A stretch of 64,000 bases of DNA from Salsipaludibacter sp963735045 (GCA_963735045.1 CAVTIZ010000002.1:800729-864728), one strand, 5' to 3'; positions 34,831-46,188 are shown, numbered from the stretch's first letter. Notes: generated from the letters alone by a model not told the origin. Made by a program: numbers and translations.

Positions 34831-35621
34831 CGCCTTGACGTCGTCGCTGCTGATGACGTCGGAGAGCTTGCGCTCGTTCTCCGGCAAGCCGCGCCGGTCG
34901 GCCTCGGCGTGCCAGAGATGGATGACGCCGGTGGCGAAGTTCCGTCCTTGCGCGTACCGGAATGCAGCAGTCGCACGATGATGTCGGAATCCTCCTTGCC
35001 CCAGCCGCTGTAGGCGGCGTCGAAGCCGTCGACGCGCATCGAGATCGGCGCGCCAGACCGCGAGATTGCAGGAGCGCGCGCCCGCGCCATGCTTGCTGCC
35101 GCAAGCGCCGCAACGGCCCGAGCGGCAGACGCAGCAGCGCCGCCAGGCGATTGACGCCGCCGCTTCCAGCGCTCGGCCAGCCAGTCGGCCAGACCCCAGC
35201 TTTCCGGCGTCAGCCCTTCCGCGCAGCACCTGCGCGGTCAGCTCGCGCGACAACAAAACACGGTTGCCGGTGACGAAGGCGCCGGCTGCGGCCAGCGGCG
35301 ATGGGTGGCGACGAAATCCGGCCGCACGATGCAGTCGCCGTCGAGGAAGATGCAGTAATCGCCGCGCGCCGCCAGGATGGCGCGATTGCGGATTTCGGCC
35401 GGCGCGAAAGCCGCGGTCCTCGTGCCAGACATGCGCAAGCCGGCGGCCGACCTTGCCCTGCCAGGCTTCGACCAGCGCCGCGGTCGCCGGTCCCGAGCCG
35501 TCGTCGGCCACCACCACCTCGAAATCCGCGGTCGGTCTGCGCCGGCGAGCGAGCGCAGCACCGCCGCCAGCGCGTCCTCGCGGTTATAGGTGGTGACGAT
35601 GACGGAGATCGGTTCGGCCAC
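34800..35621 (-). CDS. Family 2 glycosyltransferase (frameshifted)
   Basis: Begins (GTG at 35621) AEPISVIVTTYNREDALAAVLRSL, the GT-A nucleotide-sugar-binding start. It then continues through at least three frame changes: DDGSGPATAALVEAWQGKV, WHEDRGFRAGRNP, TGNRVLLSRELTAQVLRG, and finally TGVIHLWHAEADRRGLPENE. That last block is typical of rhizobial LPS glycosyltransferases with a galactosyltransferase-like C-terminal segment. The 3' end runs into the block junction, so the gene may also be truncated. Frameshifts look like sequencing errors because each side stays highly conserved. Confidence 0.65.
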
Positions 35622-35786
35622 TAGTCGCTCTCAAACTGGCATTGTTCGCCCGCAGCATTAGCCGTGGTCGGCGCGCGGCGACAAACCCCTAGGGCCGACG
35701 CGCCCGGCGATGATAACGTGCCGGTCCGCCCTGTGCGCGTGCATTCCAGGGCGCCCGGGAATACGCATCTTTGGCACCATCCGACG

Positions 35787-36634
35787 ATGCAGAAAATTTC
35801 GGCCTATATTCTGACCTATAACGAAGCGGAAAAGATCGAGGCCGCGGTCGCAAAGCGTGCTGTGGGCCGACGAGGTGGTGGTGGTCGATTCGTTCAGCAC
35901 CGACCGTACCGCCGAGATCGCCACCGCGCTCGGCGCGCGCGTGGTCGAGGTGCCGTTCAAGGGCTTCGGCGATCTGCGCAACCGGGCGATCGAAGCCTGC
36001 ACGCATGACTGGATCTTCAGCCTGGACGCCGACGAGCGATGCACCGAAGCGGTGCGCGACGAGATCCTGGGCCTGCTCGCGGCAGGGCCGCCGCTCGACG
36101 TCTATCGGGTGCCGCGCCGAGCTACATGATGGGCCGCTGGATCAGAGGCTCGGGCTGGTATCCGAATTTCCGCCAGCCGCAGCTCTTCCGCAAGGGCGCG
36201 ATGCGCTACACGCTCGAACCGGTGCACGAGGGCTACGAGAACCTGAGCGGCAAGCCGCTCGGCACGCTCAAGAACGCGTCTGGCAATTCCCCTTCCGCAA
36301 TCTGGAAGAAGTCATCAACAAGATGAACCGCTATTCCTCGCTCGGCGTGCCCAAGCTCGCGGGCAAGCACGTATCGATGGCAAGCGCGCTCGGTCACGGC
36401 CTCTGGTCGTTCTTCAAGCACTACATCTTCAAGCGCGGCTTCATCGACGGCTGGGCCGGCTTCGTCATCGCCTTCGGCAATTTCGAGGGCACCTTCTACC
36501 GCTACGCCAAGCGCTACGAGGAGACGCAGGACTGGCGGCCGCCGGCGGGCAAGCCGATCCGGCGCGAGCCGAGGGACGAGGCCAAGAGCGATGAGAAAAC
36601 ACATGGTTCGAGGCTCCCCCGTTTGAGAGTTTAA
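35787..36634 (+). CDS. LPS core GT2 glycosyltransferase, WaaE/LgtF-like (frameshifted)
   Basis: Starts MQKISAYILTYNEAEKIEAAVA, then shifts frame into VLWADEVVVVDSFSTDRTAEIATALGARVVEVPFKGFGDLRNRAIEACTHDWIFSLDADE, with the DxD motif LDADE. After another shift it reads MMGRWIRGSGWYPNFRQPQLFRKGAMRYTLEPVHEGY and then KMNRYSSLGVPKLAGKHVSMASALGHGLWSFFKHYIFKRGFIDGWAGFVIAF. This is the beta-1,4-glucosyltransferase type that extends the LPS inner core. It needs at least three corrections. It is divergent from the preceding GT2. Confidence 0.75.
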
Positions 36635-36639
36635 ATCAT

Positions 36640-38150
36640 GAGCCGGTTGCCGATCTCGACCGGGACCTCATATCGCTTGTCGCCACCGCACCTCAAAGGT
36701 CGGCTATCGGGCAAAGCGGAAGTGGGCCGGCGGGCAAATCAGAGAGCCTCGATCGAAATCGACCCTGAGCTAAACAAAATGCTTTGACAGGGCAGCCGTC
36801 CGGTCTTTCACGATCAAAGATATAAGCGCGTCGCGGTAAATTTGCAGGTGCCAATTCCGCCGCGAATATCACCGGTATTCGCGATGCACCGCCATGTGTA
36901 GTACAGTATCGGTCGTCTTGATCGGAGAGAGTTTTTGGTGCGACGGCGAACGCGGTTAAGCGGTTGCCTGAACGCCTGCCCCCGGATGTCGTATCGCAGC
37001 CGCTGGTGCTTGACGTGGAGCCCGACACATGCGCGTATGAGAAATACCGTATTGTAACCACCGGTCGTGGGGATTCGCATGCAAGCGCCAACGGCCTACG
37101 AACCGGCCATGGGATTGAGCCGGTCGTAGATCGCGTGCGCGCTCCGGATTGGGATTTCTACGATCGGTCAAGTTGCTTTTTGTGACGGGCGCGACAAGTG
37201 CGTATCGCGAGATGTCAACGGCAATGAGTCGATTTTTTCAACCGATAGCGGTGTGCAGGCGTTCGTTGCGACGAACACCAGCGTAACACTTTTGCGAACA
37301 GCGATGGCAGAGGGAACAACACCGACCTCAAGCAATGCGAACGAAATGGACTAGCGCGGGTTGACGATGGGTAGGTCAGCCGATTACGGTCATCGTCCGT
37401 TATCTGAGCGCGTTTTGATACCTAACGAAGCCAATCGGGCCGAGCAATGGCCGGTGGCCCGGTCTCGCTTTCCAGGTCCAATGCCAGGCTCTGACGGCGC
37501 GCGTACCTGGGCAAGACCGGGATTGGGCCAGTTTGAAATCGGTCTGCCAAATTGCTCCGAAGCAACATGGGTCGACCGGACCGTTTTTGGGTTGCTGGAA
37601 GTCCGGAAAAGCGCAATATTTGCACTAATTTGGCTCGGTTTGGTGTATGGCATTTCTGAGACCAACCCTACGCTTGCCAACGTCTATGACCGGAGTGGAG
37701 AACCTAGCGTTTTCGCCTCGACGAATTGTTGTGAATTCACGACGGGAGCTCCAGATGGCGACTTCTTTCCGCCGCGAAACACATAGCGGGTCCGGCGCCG
37801 ATGCCGATCAAGAAAGCCACCGGGGCCATACTCGGCATGACGGCTTTGTGCTTTATGTCGACCTTTTTCTTGGGTCTCGCCGCGACAGATCCGGCCGTCG
37901 CGTTCGGTGTATGCGTAGATTTTGCGACGACTACACGCCGCCGAGGACCACCTACCGCCGTGGAGCTCTGGCACCTGGGGCTGCCTTGCGCAGGCCGTAA
38001 CGGCGTCATCAATGACCTGGGCCGTTGCAGCGGCAAACGCAGGCGACGAGCGATGTCGATTTCCAGTGGGGTGTGACGAGCTTTTGACGGACTGGACGAG
38101 CGACGCGCAACTGGCCGGCGACCCGGCCTAGGCGCCACGGGGCGCGAACC
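36640..38150. other. Low-quality stretch without a confident gene
   Basis: Several short frames exist but none is convincing. Two could be pieces of small secreted proteins. Around 36,935-37,345 a plus-strand frame with one shift reads SQPLVLDVEPDTCAYEKYRIV ... VAFCDGRDKCVSRDVNGNESIF and ends at a stop near 37,354. At 37,801 MPIKKATGAILGMTALCFMSTFFLGLAATDPAVAFG looks like a signal or TM segment. The surrounding reading frames are interrupted, as elsewhere in this block. I saw no tRNA or repeat here. Confidence 0.4.
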
Positions 38151-38159
38151 GCGCGTCCC

Positions 38160-38242
38160 TGCCAATATACCAAGCTGCCGGCCGATTGGTGCGCGGGCAA
38201 GCGCGTGCTGGACGCCGGCTGCGGCTCGGTTCGGGGAATTTA
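38160..38242 (+). pseudogene. Fragment of a SAM-dependent methyltransferase
   Basis: A short plus-strand frame reads KLPADWCAGKRVLDAGCGSVR, which is the start of a class I SAM methyltransferase with motif I (VLDAGCG). It stops after a few more codons. No other methyltransferase motifs follow, so it is a remnant or the victim of a frameshift. Confidence 0.45.
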
Positions 38243-38379
38243 ATAACAGGATTGCGGTTTTAAGAATTGCAGCCGCAAGGCTTCGGGATGCCTCGGCGGC
38301 AGCGTGACGATTTTCATGGGCGCTGGCGCAGGAATCTCGGCGCCGACGTTACCGCGGTCGACCAATCCGCTTACCCGGC

Positions 38380-39030
38380 GATCGGCGCGGCGACTACGAG
38401 ACGGCGGTGGTGGTTCAGGCCGGGCTGGTCGAGGCCAACAAGAACGACACCAAGCTGTGGCAGGCTTTTGCCACGATAGCGAAAAGTCAGGGCACCTGGA
38501 TCAAGCCGAACAGCGATACGCGGGCGGCACTGCTCTGGAATAAGGAGACCGAGTCCGCTGATTTCCGCATGTATCGACGCGATGGGCTGCGCGCGCGGCA
38601 AGCGGCGATCTTCGATGAGCCATTGCGCAGCAGGCAATGGCTGTCGAGGCCAGCACAAGGATTTCAGCCTTGGCGTGAGCTCGCCGGATACCTCGAAAAG
38701 GACGGGCAAATCGACCAAGCGGCTACCGCCTACGGGCGGGCGCATTCCCGCTTGGCGGCCCAAACCCGGACGGCTACATCTTCGTCATGATCAAGCGGAC
38801 GAACTGGACAAGTCCGGTTCGGTTAGCGGCGCCGAGAAAGTGAAGCTCTACCGATCACTGATCGAGAAGTATTCCCGACGCCCGAAGCAACATCGAACGC
38901 CATGGCCTAGCCGAGGTACTGCTCAAACAAAACCAGACCAAGCAAGCACGCGAAATTTTGCAACAGATTGCCAAGCTTGATCCGGGTGACAACGCGGCCA
39001 AGACCAAGCTCGCGGCCATTAAAGGGCCGG
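38380..39030 (+). CDS. TPR-like repeat protein (frameshifted)
   Basis: Across three frames the product includes YETAVVVQAGLVEANKNDTKLWQAFATIAKSQG, RELAGYLEKDGQIDQAATAYGRA, AEKVKLYRSLIEKYS, and GLAEVLLKQNQTKQAREILQQIAKLDPGDNAAKTKL. The last parts are tetratricopeptide-like helices, so this was probably a TPR protein similar to those near rhizobial LPS genes. No reliable start or stop can be set because of the frameshifts. Confidence 0.5.
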
Positions 39031-39039
39031 ACCCGGTCC

Positions 39040-39830
39040 CGGAACGTCCCGCATGTGCCGTTCGAGCGGTCACATGGCGAGAAGGACCGCATCCGTGCCA
39101 CGTCCGAAAACGTGTCGGCTGCGGGCTACGGCCAATCGGGCAGCCCTGCGGCTAGCAAGACAGCCAGCCAACCCGGGAAGGACGCCCAGGCCGCGACCTA
39201 TCATGGCAAGCAGGCGGTGGCTGCGCTGCCAAAGAGCCCGAGCGTTTCCGCTGGGGCCAGCGAGAACGGCGACCTTGCGAGGGCAAAAGACCAAGCGATG
39301 ATGGTCTTCGATACGGCCGGCAAGCGGACTGCAGCGCCGCCGGATGTGGCTAATGTGCACGGGCGCGATACCGGCGCGGCTAGCAGAATATTTTCAAGGA
39401 CATCGGCGCGGACGTACCGGCGGCCAAACGCCAGCAGGTCATCGAGGCACTGAGCAAGAATCAAGATTGGGCCAAGCTCGCTGACAAGCGCAAAAAATTC
39501 GAGTCGAAGCGCGCCGAAATTACCAAACGACGCGAAGAGCTGGTCGCCAGTTACAAGAGTGCGGATGTCAAGAAGGACCCGCAGAAACGGGCAGCGATTG
39601 AGGCAAAGATCGCAAAGACCGTCATTGAAGACGACAAGGTTCGCGACGATCTGCACGCGGTCAAGCTAGAACAACAGAAGGTTGTCAAGAAGGTGGTTCG
39701 AGACCGTCACTTCGCCGGGCAATTCGTCAATGAGACCAACCCGACGACACGAAGGAGAACAAGGTGTCCGACCCAACCGCGGCGAAGCCAGTACCTACAC
39801 AACAAGTTCATCAATTCCGGCAACGGTGAA
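39040..39830 (+). CDS. Lys-rich coiled-coil hypothetical protein (frameshifted)
   Basis: Frames read VPFERSHGEKDRIRATSENVSAAG, a Ser/Ala/Gly-rich stretch, then GADVPAAKRQQVIEALSKNQDWAKLADKRKKFESKRAEITKRREELVASYKSADVKKDPQKRAAIEAKIAKTVIEDDKVRDDLHAVKLEQQKVVKKVVRDRHFAGQFV. The second half has strong heptad-like Lys/Glu/Leu pattern typical of a coiled coil. No family is recognised. It may be one gene with the TPR part before it. Confidence 0.4.
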
Positions 39831-39879
39831 ATCGAGAGAACGGCAATCGATCACCCGAACTATCCCGTTCAGCGCATTC

Positions 39880-40518
39880 GTCGGATCGCGCTCGTCATCT
39901 CGCTCCCGGCGATCCTCTTGATCGCATTTTGCCGGGTGCAGGGCCGACGAATGCACAGTCCAATTCGAAGATAGAAGTCAAAATTAAACTCAAGGCAATC
40001 TGCGCTCTCCCTGGGACCCTGCCACAAGACAAAATGAAGTGTTGGGCCGATTTCAGGAAAGATTTGCAGGAGGCACGAGGAGATGCGTCGAGAGAGGCGA
40101 AGCGGATCCTGAAGGCCATGCCCGCCTACTGCAGCCAACCACTTGGCAAGACCTCAAAGCGGGTGAAAATATGCGACAGCAAGATTCAGGCAAGCGCCAA
40201 GGTAGCTGATGAGTTCAACAAGCGCAGGGACCTATTTTGTGAGCGGATTGCGATAACAACTCCCGTAGACCTCCGGACCTGCAACGTTTGCGGGAGGGCG
40301 TTGATCGTAACATTCGCGAGCGGTTAGGTAATCCGAAAAATCTTCGAACCTACGTCAGGCAACAAATCAACCAGTATCGAGGCTGCAGCCTATGCGGTTG
40401 CAAGGAGACCGTACAAGCCGGGATCTGCAACCAGGCACTGCCCAACTGCTATAATTATGAAGATGAGGCTTCGTTTGAGGCTTGTGTGAATACCGTTACC
40501 CGCGTTGGCGGCATCTGA
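39880..40518 (+). CDS. Cys-rich secreted hypothetical protein (frameshifted)
   Basis: Begins with a hydrophobic signal region (RRIALVISLPAILLIAFC), shifts frame once, then continues NAQSNSKIEVKIKLKAICALPG and KMKCWADFRKDLQEARG. After a second shift near 40,300 it ends RGCSLCGCKETVQAGICNQALPNCYNYEDEASFEACVNTV. About ten cysteines in pairs suggest disulfides in the periplasm. Family not recognised. It is next to a DsbA-family gene on the opposite strand, which may be coincidence. Confidence 0.45.
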
Positions 40519-40667
40519 TATTGATGCATCCGTAGTTGTTGCCAACGTAACCGCTGCGCGATTAGATCTTCTAGATGGCGGTGTCTGCAATTGGCCCCAT
40601 CGCGTTAATTCGTGGCACCGCAGCCATTCGGTCGTTTGCGGAGCAAAGCGGACATTCGCTGTGGGCG

Positions 40668-41355
40668 TCAGCACCAACTGGCTTCGTCGGTGCGAGGCAC
40701 CCGCAAAAGTTCTTGAATATTCGCCTCAATCAATCGGAACCCGATATTTCCGTAGAGCTTCTGGCGCCCCTCGTTCAACACGAAGCTCGGACTGCCTTCT
40801 ATCCGCATCTTGTCAGCGTCCTGGTAGTCCGCGGCCAGGCGGGCGAACGCGTCACCATCGTGAATGCATTGCTCGATAGCGACGATATCGACGCCATGGG
40901 CCTCTGCTATCTCACATTGAATATCCCAGCGAGCAATGTCCCGACAGTCTCGGAAAAATGCACAGCGGAAGTCCCACAGCACTTGATCGAAAATGCCCCC
41001 CCATTGCGCTTCGTGCCACTTGAGACTTGGCGTCCCACTGTTGGACCGCTTTCATGAAAAGATGCGCACTTGACGAAGTCGAGGGGCGCGTCTTCAACCA
41101 GATTTCGGGGTGAACCTCGATATGAGGAAACCGCTCCGCCACCTGTCGCAAATGCGAATTGAATCCGTCATATCCGCCTTTATCATTCCAGCTCGAGGCG
41201 ATCTTATGGGCTGTATCGCCGAACACGGAACAGAACTGATGTTTTATCCGAACGGCGTCGCCAAATTGTTCATTGACGGCATCCAAGCGAGCCTGTGAGG
41301 CATACGCCCAGATACACAAGATATCCGAGAAATATGTAACCTCGACCGCGCTCAT
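40668..41355 (-). CDS. DsbA/FrnE-family thioredoxin-fold protein (frameshifted)
   Basis: Starts MSAVEVTYFSDILCIWAYASQARLDAVNEQFG; the single Cys in SDILCIWAY replaces the CXXC of true DsbA, as in many FrnE/HCCA-isomerase-like members. The helical insertion follows, then two frame changes near 41,070 and 40,985. The C-terminus reads GVDIVAIEQCIHDGDAFARLAADYQDADKMRIEGSPSFVLNEGRQKLYGNIGFRLIEANI, which contains the cis-Pro loop (GSPSFV). GGGGAA precedes the start. Function of this subgroup is not settled. Confidence 0.65.
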
Positions 41356-41646
41356 CTTGTATTCCCCTTGTTTCCGTCGTCGCCATCAACGTTGGTCAGC
41401 GCCGCGCTATTAAGTCTACTTTGCTCGTGCTTTTTCGCCCAAATTTGATCGCGCAAATGTCTTGATTTGAATTTTGGCTGGAACCATTCAAGCCGTCAGG
41501 ACTTGTCATTCCGCCTCAATGGAATTCGACATCGAGACAGGCGGCGCTTTTGCCCACGGCAAAGCGTCCGCACAAGTCTTTTGCCCAAGGTCCAGGCTAC
41601 GGCAGAGACATCAAACCGCGCTATGCGCGCGAGAGGAACTGACACA

Positions 41647-41973
41647 TGCGTAAATTTCTGCTTCTCACGACATTGGCCGCGGCTGGATTGATCGCCGCCG
41701 GTATCACGGTACAAGCCCAACCTTACGGTCCCGGCATGATGGGAAACGATCTACGGTAGTTACCGTGGCGATAGCCGAGGCTACGGCATGATGGGCGGCG
41801 GCTCCGGCCCAGACAATATGATGGGGGCTCCGGCTACGGCCCGGGCATGATGGGCTACGGGTCCGCTGATGGCGGCGATAGGCACGGACGCAGTTATCGT
41901 GGTCAACGCCAGTGCTGGAAAGCGACCGACTCCCGAGCGCGGCCACGGCTATTACGCGCCGTGCAGCAACTGA
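41647..41973 (+). CDS. Met/Gly-rich small periplasmic protein (frameshifted)
   Basis: Signal peptide MRKFLLLTTLAAAGLIAAGI then VQAQPYGPGMMG; the first frame stops early at 41,759, but the neighbouring frame continues SYRGDSRGYGMMGGGSGPDNMMG and ends RGHGYYAPCSN at 41,973. Repeated GMMG units could bind a soft metal such as copper; that is inference. It lies 29 bp upstream of the SHOCT-domain protein, which also has a GMMGGG motif. Confidence 0.55.
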
Positions 41974-42002
41974 TTTTATCCCATCAACAAGGAGACTGAT
42001 TC

Positions 42003-42269
42003 ATGTTCGGCTATGGTCACGACTGGGGAATGATGGGGGGCGGTTTCGGCTGGATGCAGGAGGATTTAACATGGTGTTCTGGTTGTTGGCATTCGCGCTG
42101 CTCGCTGGCGGCGTGTTTTGGTTCATGCGTTCCTCGCCATCAATCGGCTTGGGGCGCAATGCGGCCGCGGCGCCCCCGGGCGGTCTCGATCGTGCTTGAG
42201 CAGCGCTATGCGCGCGGCGAGGTCAATCGCGAAGAATACCTGCAGAAAAAAGGCGACTTGCAAGCATAA
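42003..42269 (+). CDS. SHOCT-domain membrane protein (frameshifted)
   Basis: Starts MFGYGHDWGMMGGGFGWM, then shifts frame into a TM helix (VFWLLAFALLAGGVFWFMR) and, after a further shift, the SHOCT motif LEQRYARGEVNREEYLQKKGDL. Small membrane proteins of this type are common in rhizobia. The pair with the Met/Gly-rich protein suggests a shared role, perhaps in metal handling; this is inference. Confidence 0.6.
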   Translation: MFGYGHDWGMMGGGFGWMQEDLTWCSGCWHSRCSLAACFGSCVPRHQSAWGAMRPRRPRAVSIVLEQRYARGEVNREEYLQKKGDLQA

Positions 42270-42295
42270 CGCGGATCGTGCGGTCCCAAGGCAGT

Positions 42296-42328
42296 AAAAA
42301 AGCGGCCGCCGTTGATGGCGGCCTCTTT
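42296..42328 (-). terminator. Rho-independent terminator of the hld operon
   Basis: On the minus strand a 12-bp stem with one mismatch (arms 42328-42317 and 42310-42299), a 6-base loop, and a run of T residues (42301-42296) form a classical terminator downstream of hldE. Confidence 0.65.
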
Positions 42329-42405
42329 CATTTTGAACCAAGTATCTAGTGTCTGCTGACATCGGCTGAGTTGCGCTCGCAGAGCCGAATTGATCCGTGG
42401 CGGGG

Positions 42406-43887
42406 CTATCGCGTCTTCGGGCCCGCGCGCGCGCTCGACCATGGCGCTGGTCGAGTGGCCGGGAACCAGATCGATCAGGATCACCTCGCCGCCCAGCGCC
42501 TCGACCGTGTCGCGCCCGACCACCTCCTCGCGCGCATAGTCGCCGCCCTTGACCAGCACCGTCGGCTTGCACCCGCGCGATCAGTTCGGCCGGCGTGTCC
42601 TCGTCGAACACCACGACGAGATCGACCGCCTCAAGCGCGGCGAGCACTTCGGCGCGCGCCTCCACCGGCTGCACCGGCCGGCCGGCGCCCTTGAGCCGCG
42701 TCACCGAAGCGTCGCCATTGAGGCCGACGACCAGCCGGTCGCAGGCCGCGCGCGCGCCGGCCAAGCAGCCGCACATGGCCGGGATGCAGCAGATCGAAGC
42801 AGCCATTGGTGAAGCCGATGCGGTAGCCCGCCCGCCGCCAATCGGCGAGATGCTCGTCGAGCAGCGCCCAGTCGAACACGATCTTCTCTTCCGGCGCGCA
42901 GCGAGGCCGCCGGCAGGATGCGCGAACGCAATTCGGCGATGCTCAGCGTCGCGGTGCCGCGCTTGCCCACCACCACGGCCGCCGCCGCATTGGCCGCGCG
43001 CATGGCGGATTCGAAATCGGCATGCCGAGCGCCAGCATGGCCGACAGCACCGCCACCACCGTGTCGCCGGCGCCGGAGACGTCGCGCACCCGCACCGGAT
43101 AGGCCGGCACATGCATCGGCGCGCCGCCGCCGACCAGCGTCATGCCGTCCTCGCTGCGGGTCACCAGCACCGCCTGCGTGCCGCGAGGTCGCGGCCGAGC
43201 ACGGCCGCCGCCGCCGCGATCTCGTCGTCGGTGTCGGCCGCGCGATGGGTCGCGTCGGCGAGTTCCTGCCGGTTCGGCGTGATCAACGTGGCGCCGCGAT
43301 AGATGCGGTAGTCGCGGCCCTTGGGATCGACCACCACCGGCTTGCCCGCGGCATTGGCGGCATCGATCACGGCGCGGATGACGCGCGGCGTCAGCGCGCC
43401 CTTGGCGTAGTCCGACAGCACCACCGCGCCGGCGCGCGGCAGCGCCTCGACCACATGGCGCGATCAGCGCGTCCTCGCCGCCGCATTGATCGGCGCCGGC
43501 GCTTTCCCAGTCGGCGCGCAGCAGATGCGTGGAGAAATGCTCGGAGACGAAGCGCACCTTGCGCGTGGTCTGGCGCGCGGCGTCGACCACCAGGTCGAAT
43601 TCGATCAGCGGCTCGGCGCCGAGCGCGTCGGTGAGCGCGACGCCGGCGTCGTCGTCGCCGACCACGCCGATGAAGATGCAGCGCGTGCCGAGCGCGACCA
43701 GGTTGCGCGCCACATTGCCGGCGCCGCCGATCATCAATTCGCTGCGCTTGACCGCGATCACCGGCGTCGCCGCCTCCGGCGAGATGCGCGTAACCTCGCC
43801 ATAGACGAATTCGTCCAGCATCAGGTCGCCGATGCAGAGCACGGTCTGGCCGGCGAGATCGGCAAGATGCTTGTCGAAATCGAACAT
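42406..43887 (-). CDS. hldE: Bifunctional heptose-7-phosphate kinase / adenylyltransferase (frameshifted)
   Basis: Starts MFDFDKHLADLAGQTVLCIGDLMLDEFVYGEVTRISPEAATPV, the PfkB-type kinase N-terminus, and later has VVDPKGRDYRIYRGATLITPNRQEL and VRDVSGAGDTVVAVLSAMLALG with the catalytic Asp of the GAGD motif. The second domain is the cytidylyltransferase-like part: RIGFTNGCFDLLHPGHVRLL (HxGH) and VKGGDYAREEVVG, ending GHSTSAMVERARG. At least five frame corrections are required. It makes ADP-heptose for the LPS inner core and follows hldD directly on the same strand. Confidence 0.82.
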
Positions 43888-43909
43888 GGCTTATTCCTGG
43901 CGCACGATC

Positions 43910-44936
43910 TTATCCGAAAACCGGTTCCCACATTTCGGGATCATGCGCTATCGATAATCGATCCGCTTGATCGAGATAGCCGGTGACGTATTGGCCGACC
44001 GCGGTCTCGAGCGGGGTGAAGTCGGCGTTATAGCCGGCACGGCGCAGATTTTCGATACTGGCTTGCGTGAAATACTGGTACTGGCCGCGGATTGCCTCCG
44101 GCATGTCGATGTACTCGATATTGGCGGGCGGCCCATGGCCTTGAACATGGCGACGATCATGTCGCGGAAGCTTTCCGCCTTGCCGGTGCCGACGTTGAAG
44201 ATGCCGTTGACCGGCGCTCGTCTCCAGAAGCCAGCGCAGCACGTCGACGGCGTCGTCGATATAGATGAAGTCGCGGCGCTGCTCGCCGTCGGCGATGCCG
44301 TCGCGGTGCGACTTGAACAGCTTGACCGGCTTGCCGGCCTTGGCGCCGTCGAACACTTTCGACAGCACGCTCGCCATGCGCGCCCTTGTGGTATTCGTTC
44401 GGGCCGTAGACGTTGAAGAATTTCAGGCCGGCCCAGTGCGGCGGCAGCTTCTGCTTCTTGACGACGCGGTCGACCAGCGCCAGGTCGAACAGGTGCTTGC
44501 TCCAGCCGTAGAGATTCATCGGCTTGAGCCGGCGCAGCGCCGGCGAGCGACCAGTCGTCGGTAAAGCCCTCGCCGCCATCGCCATAGGTCGCCGCCGAGG
44601 AGGCGTAGATGAACGGCGTGCGGGTTTCGCGTGCACCAGTCGAGCAGGCGCAGCGACAGGCGGAAATTGTTCTCCATCACCAGGTCGCCGTCGGTGGCGG
44701 TGGTGTCGGAAATGGCGCCCATGTGGATGACGGCGTCGAGCTTGCGGCCGTCGAGCCAGGCGGCAAGCTCGGCCGGCGGCACCAGGTCGGCGATCTGGCG
44801 CTTGGCCAGGTTGCGCCATTTGGCGTCGTCGCGGCCCGAGCATGTCGTTGACCACGACGTCGGTCGCCCCGGCCTCGTTGAGGCTGGCGACCACGTTCGA
44901 CCCGATGAAGCCGGCCCCGCCGGTAACCAAGAACAT
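43910..44936 (-). CDS. hldD: ADP-L-glycero-D-manno-heptose 6-epimerase (frameshifted)
   Basis: Starts MFLVTGGAGFIGSNVVASLNEAGATDVVVND (NADP Rossmann motif), with AGGGGCAGG before the ATG. Later segments in other frames read DAVIHMGAISDTTATDGDLVMENNFRLSLRLLDWC, KFFNVYGPNEYHKG, KSHRDGIADGEQRRDFIYIDDAVDVLRWLLE and IEYIDMPEAIRGQYQYFTQASIENLRRAGY. These cover the whole HldD protein in order. It converts ADP-D-glycero- to ADP-L-glycero-heptose. Several frameshifts are present. Confidence 0.82.
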
Positions 44937-45139
44937 CCTGCCCCTCGCCGGCGCCGTTGGTCCTCGCGGGCCATCCTTTGCCCCAGTCCGGGCGGCGGCG
45001 CAATGTGCCTGCCCAGAGCCCGGTAAATGGCTCAGGAGACGGTAAAAATTGCGGCTGGACAGGCGTCGGCCGGCGCAGGCTAACCGCTGGCCGTCCCTGG
45101 CCGGAACCCGGCCAGCCCGGGGCGGACAGCGCCGCACGA

Positions 45140-46150
45140 ATGAGCCAGGATTTCCACCCCGCCGCCCGGTCGTGATCGTCCCCTTTGTCTGGATCGGGGA
45201 CTTCGTCCGCGTGCCACTCGGTGGTCCGGCTGTTGCGGGCGCAGGAGCCCGGACCGGCCGGTCGACATGGTCTCCAGCACCCTCTGCGCGCCGCTGGCCG
45301 ACTACATGCCGGGCCTGCGCCAGGCGATCATCGCCGACCTGCCGCGCCGGCGGCTCGGGCTGGGCCGGCAACGCGATCTCGCCGCCCGGCTGCGCGCCGG
45401 CCATTACGGGCAGGCGCTGGTGATGTCGCGCAAGTGGAAGGCGGCGCTGGCGCCCTGGCTTGCCGGTATCCCGGTGCGGACCGGCTTTGTCGGCGAGGCC
45501 CGCTTCGGCCTGATCAACGACATGCGCTGGGGCGAGCGCCGCCTGCCGCGCATGATCGACCAGATGGGCGCGCTGGCATTGCCGAGAGGCGCCCCGCTGC
45601 CCGCCGAATGGCCGCTTGCCCGAGCTGAAGGTGCCCGCCGGATGAAGTGGCGCGCTGGCGCGAGGCCGCGCGGGCTAGCCGGGGTCGCCGGCCCGATCGT
45701 CATGCCTCTCGCCCGGCGCCGTCGGCGCCGGCAAGGCCTGGCCGCCCGGCCATTACGCGGCGCTGGCCAAGGCGCTGGCGCAGGACGGCGCCTCGATCTG
45801 GGTGCTGGGCGGGCCGAGCGAGACCGCGATCGCCCACGAGATCGCCGCCGCGGCCGGCAAGCGGCGTACGCGACCTGACCGGCACCGACCTGCGCAACGC
45901 CATCCTCGCACTCGCCGCCGCCGACCTCTCCGTCACCAACGATTCCGGCCTGATGCACGTCTCCGCGGCGCTCGGCACGCCGACCGTCGCCATTTTCGGT
46001 CCCACCAGCCCTTGGCACTGGAAACCGCTCAACCCCGTCGCCGCCATCCTGGAGCCGCCCGGCGACGAAGCCGCGCGCGAGCGCGCCCGCCAGATCGGCA
46101 ATGCGGCTGTCAGCCACCGCCGCACCGCCGATGTCGCGGTCGAGACGGTC
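45140..46150 (+). CDS. LPS heptosyltransferase, WaaF-like (frameshifted)
   Basis: Starts MSQDFHPA, then after an early shift continues RPVVIVPFVWIGDFVRCHSVVRLLRAQ and DMVSSTLCAPLADYMPGLRQAIIADLPRRRLGL. WKAALAPWLAGIPVRTGFVGEARFGLINDMRWGERRLPRMIDQ and RDLTGTDLRNAILALAAADLSVTNDSGLMHVSAALGTPTVAIFGPTSPWHWKPL match GT9 heptosyltransferase II, including the NDSG/H nucleotide-binding region. The gene is divergent from hldDE. Its C-terminus merges into a different protein, so the true stop is not seen. Confidence 0.75.
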
Positions 46151-46188
46151 ACGATGGTTCTGGTCGCCGACGAGTACGTATTGCTGAA

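Noticed and set aside
37361..37786. Plus-strand frame of 141 codons at 37.4 kb
   Set aside because: No signal, domain or ribosome binding site, and odd composition; the neighbouring frames are broken, so it is not supported as a gene.
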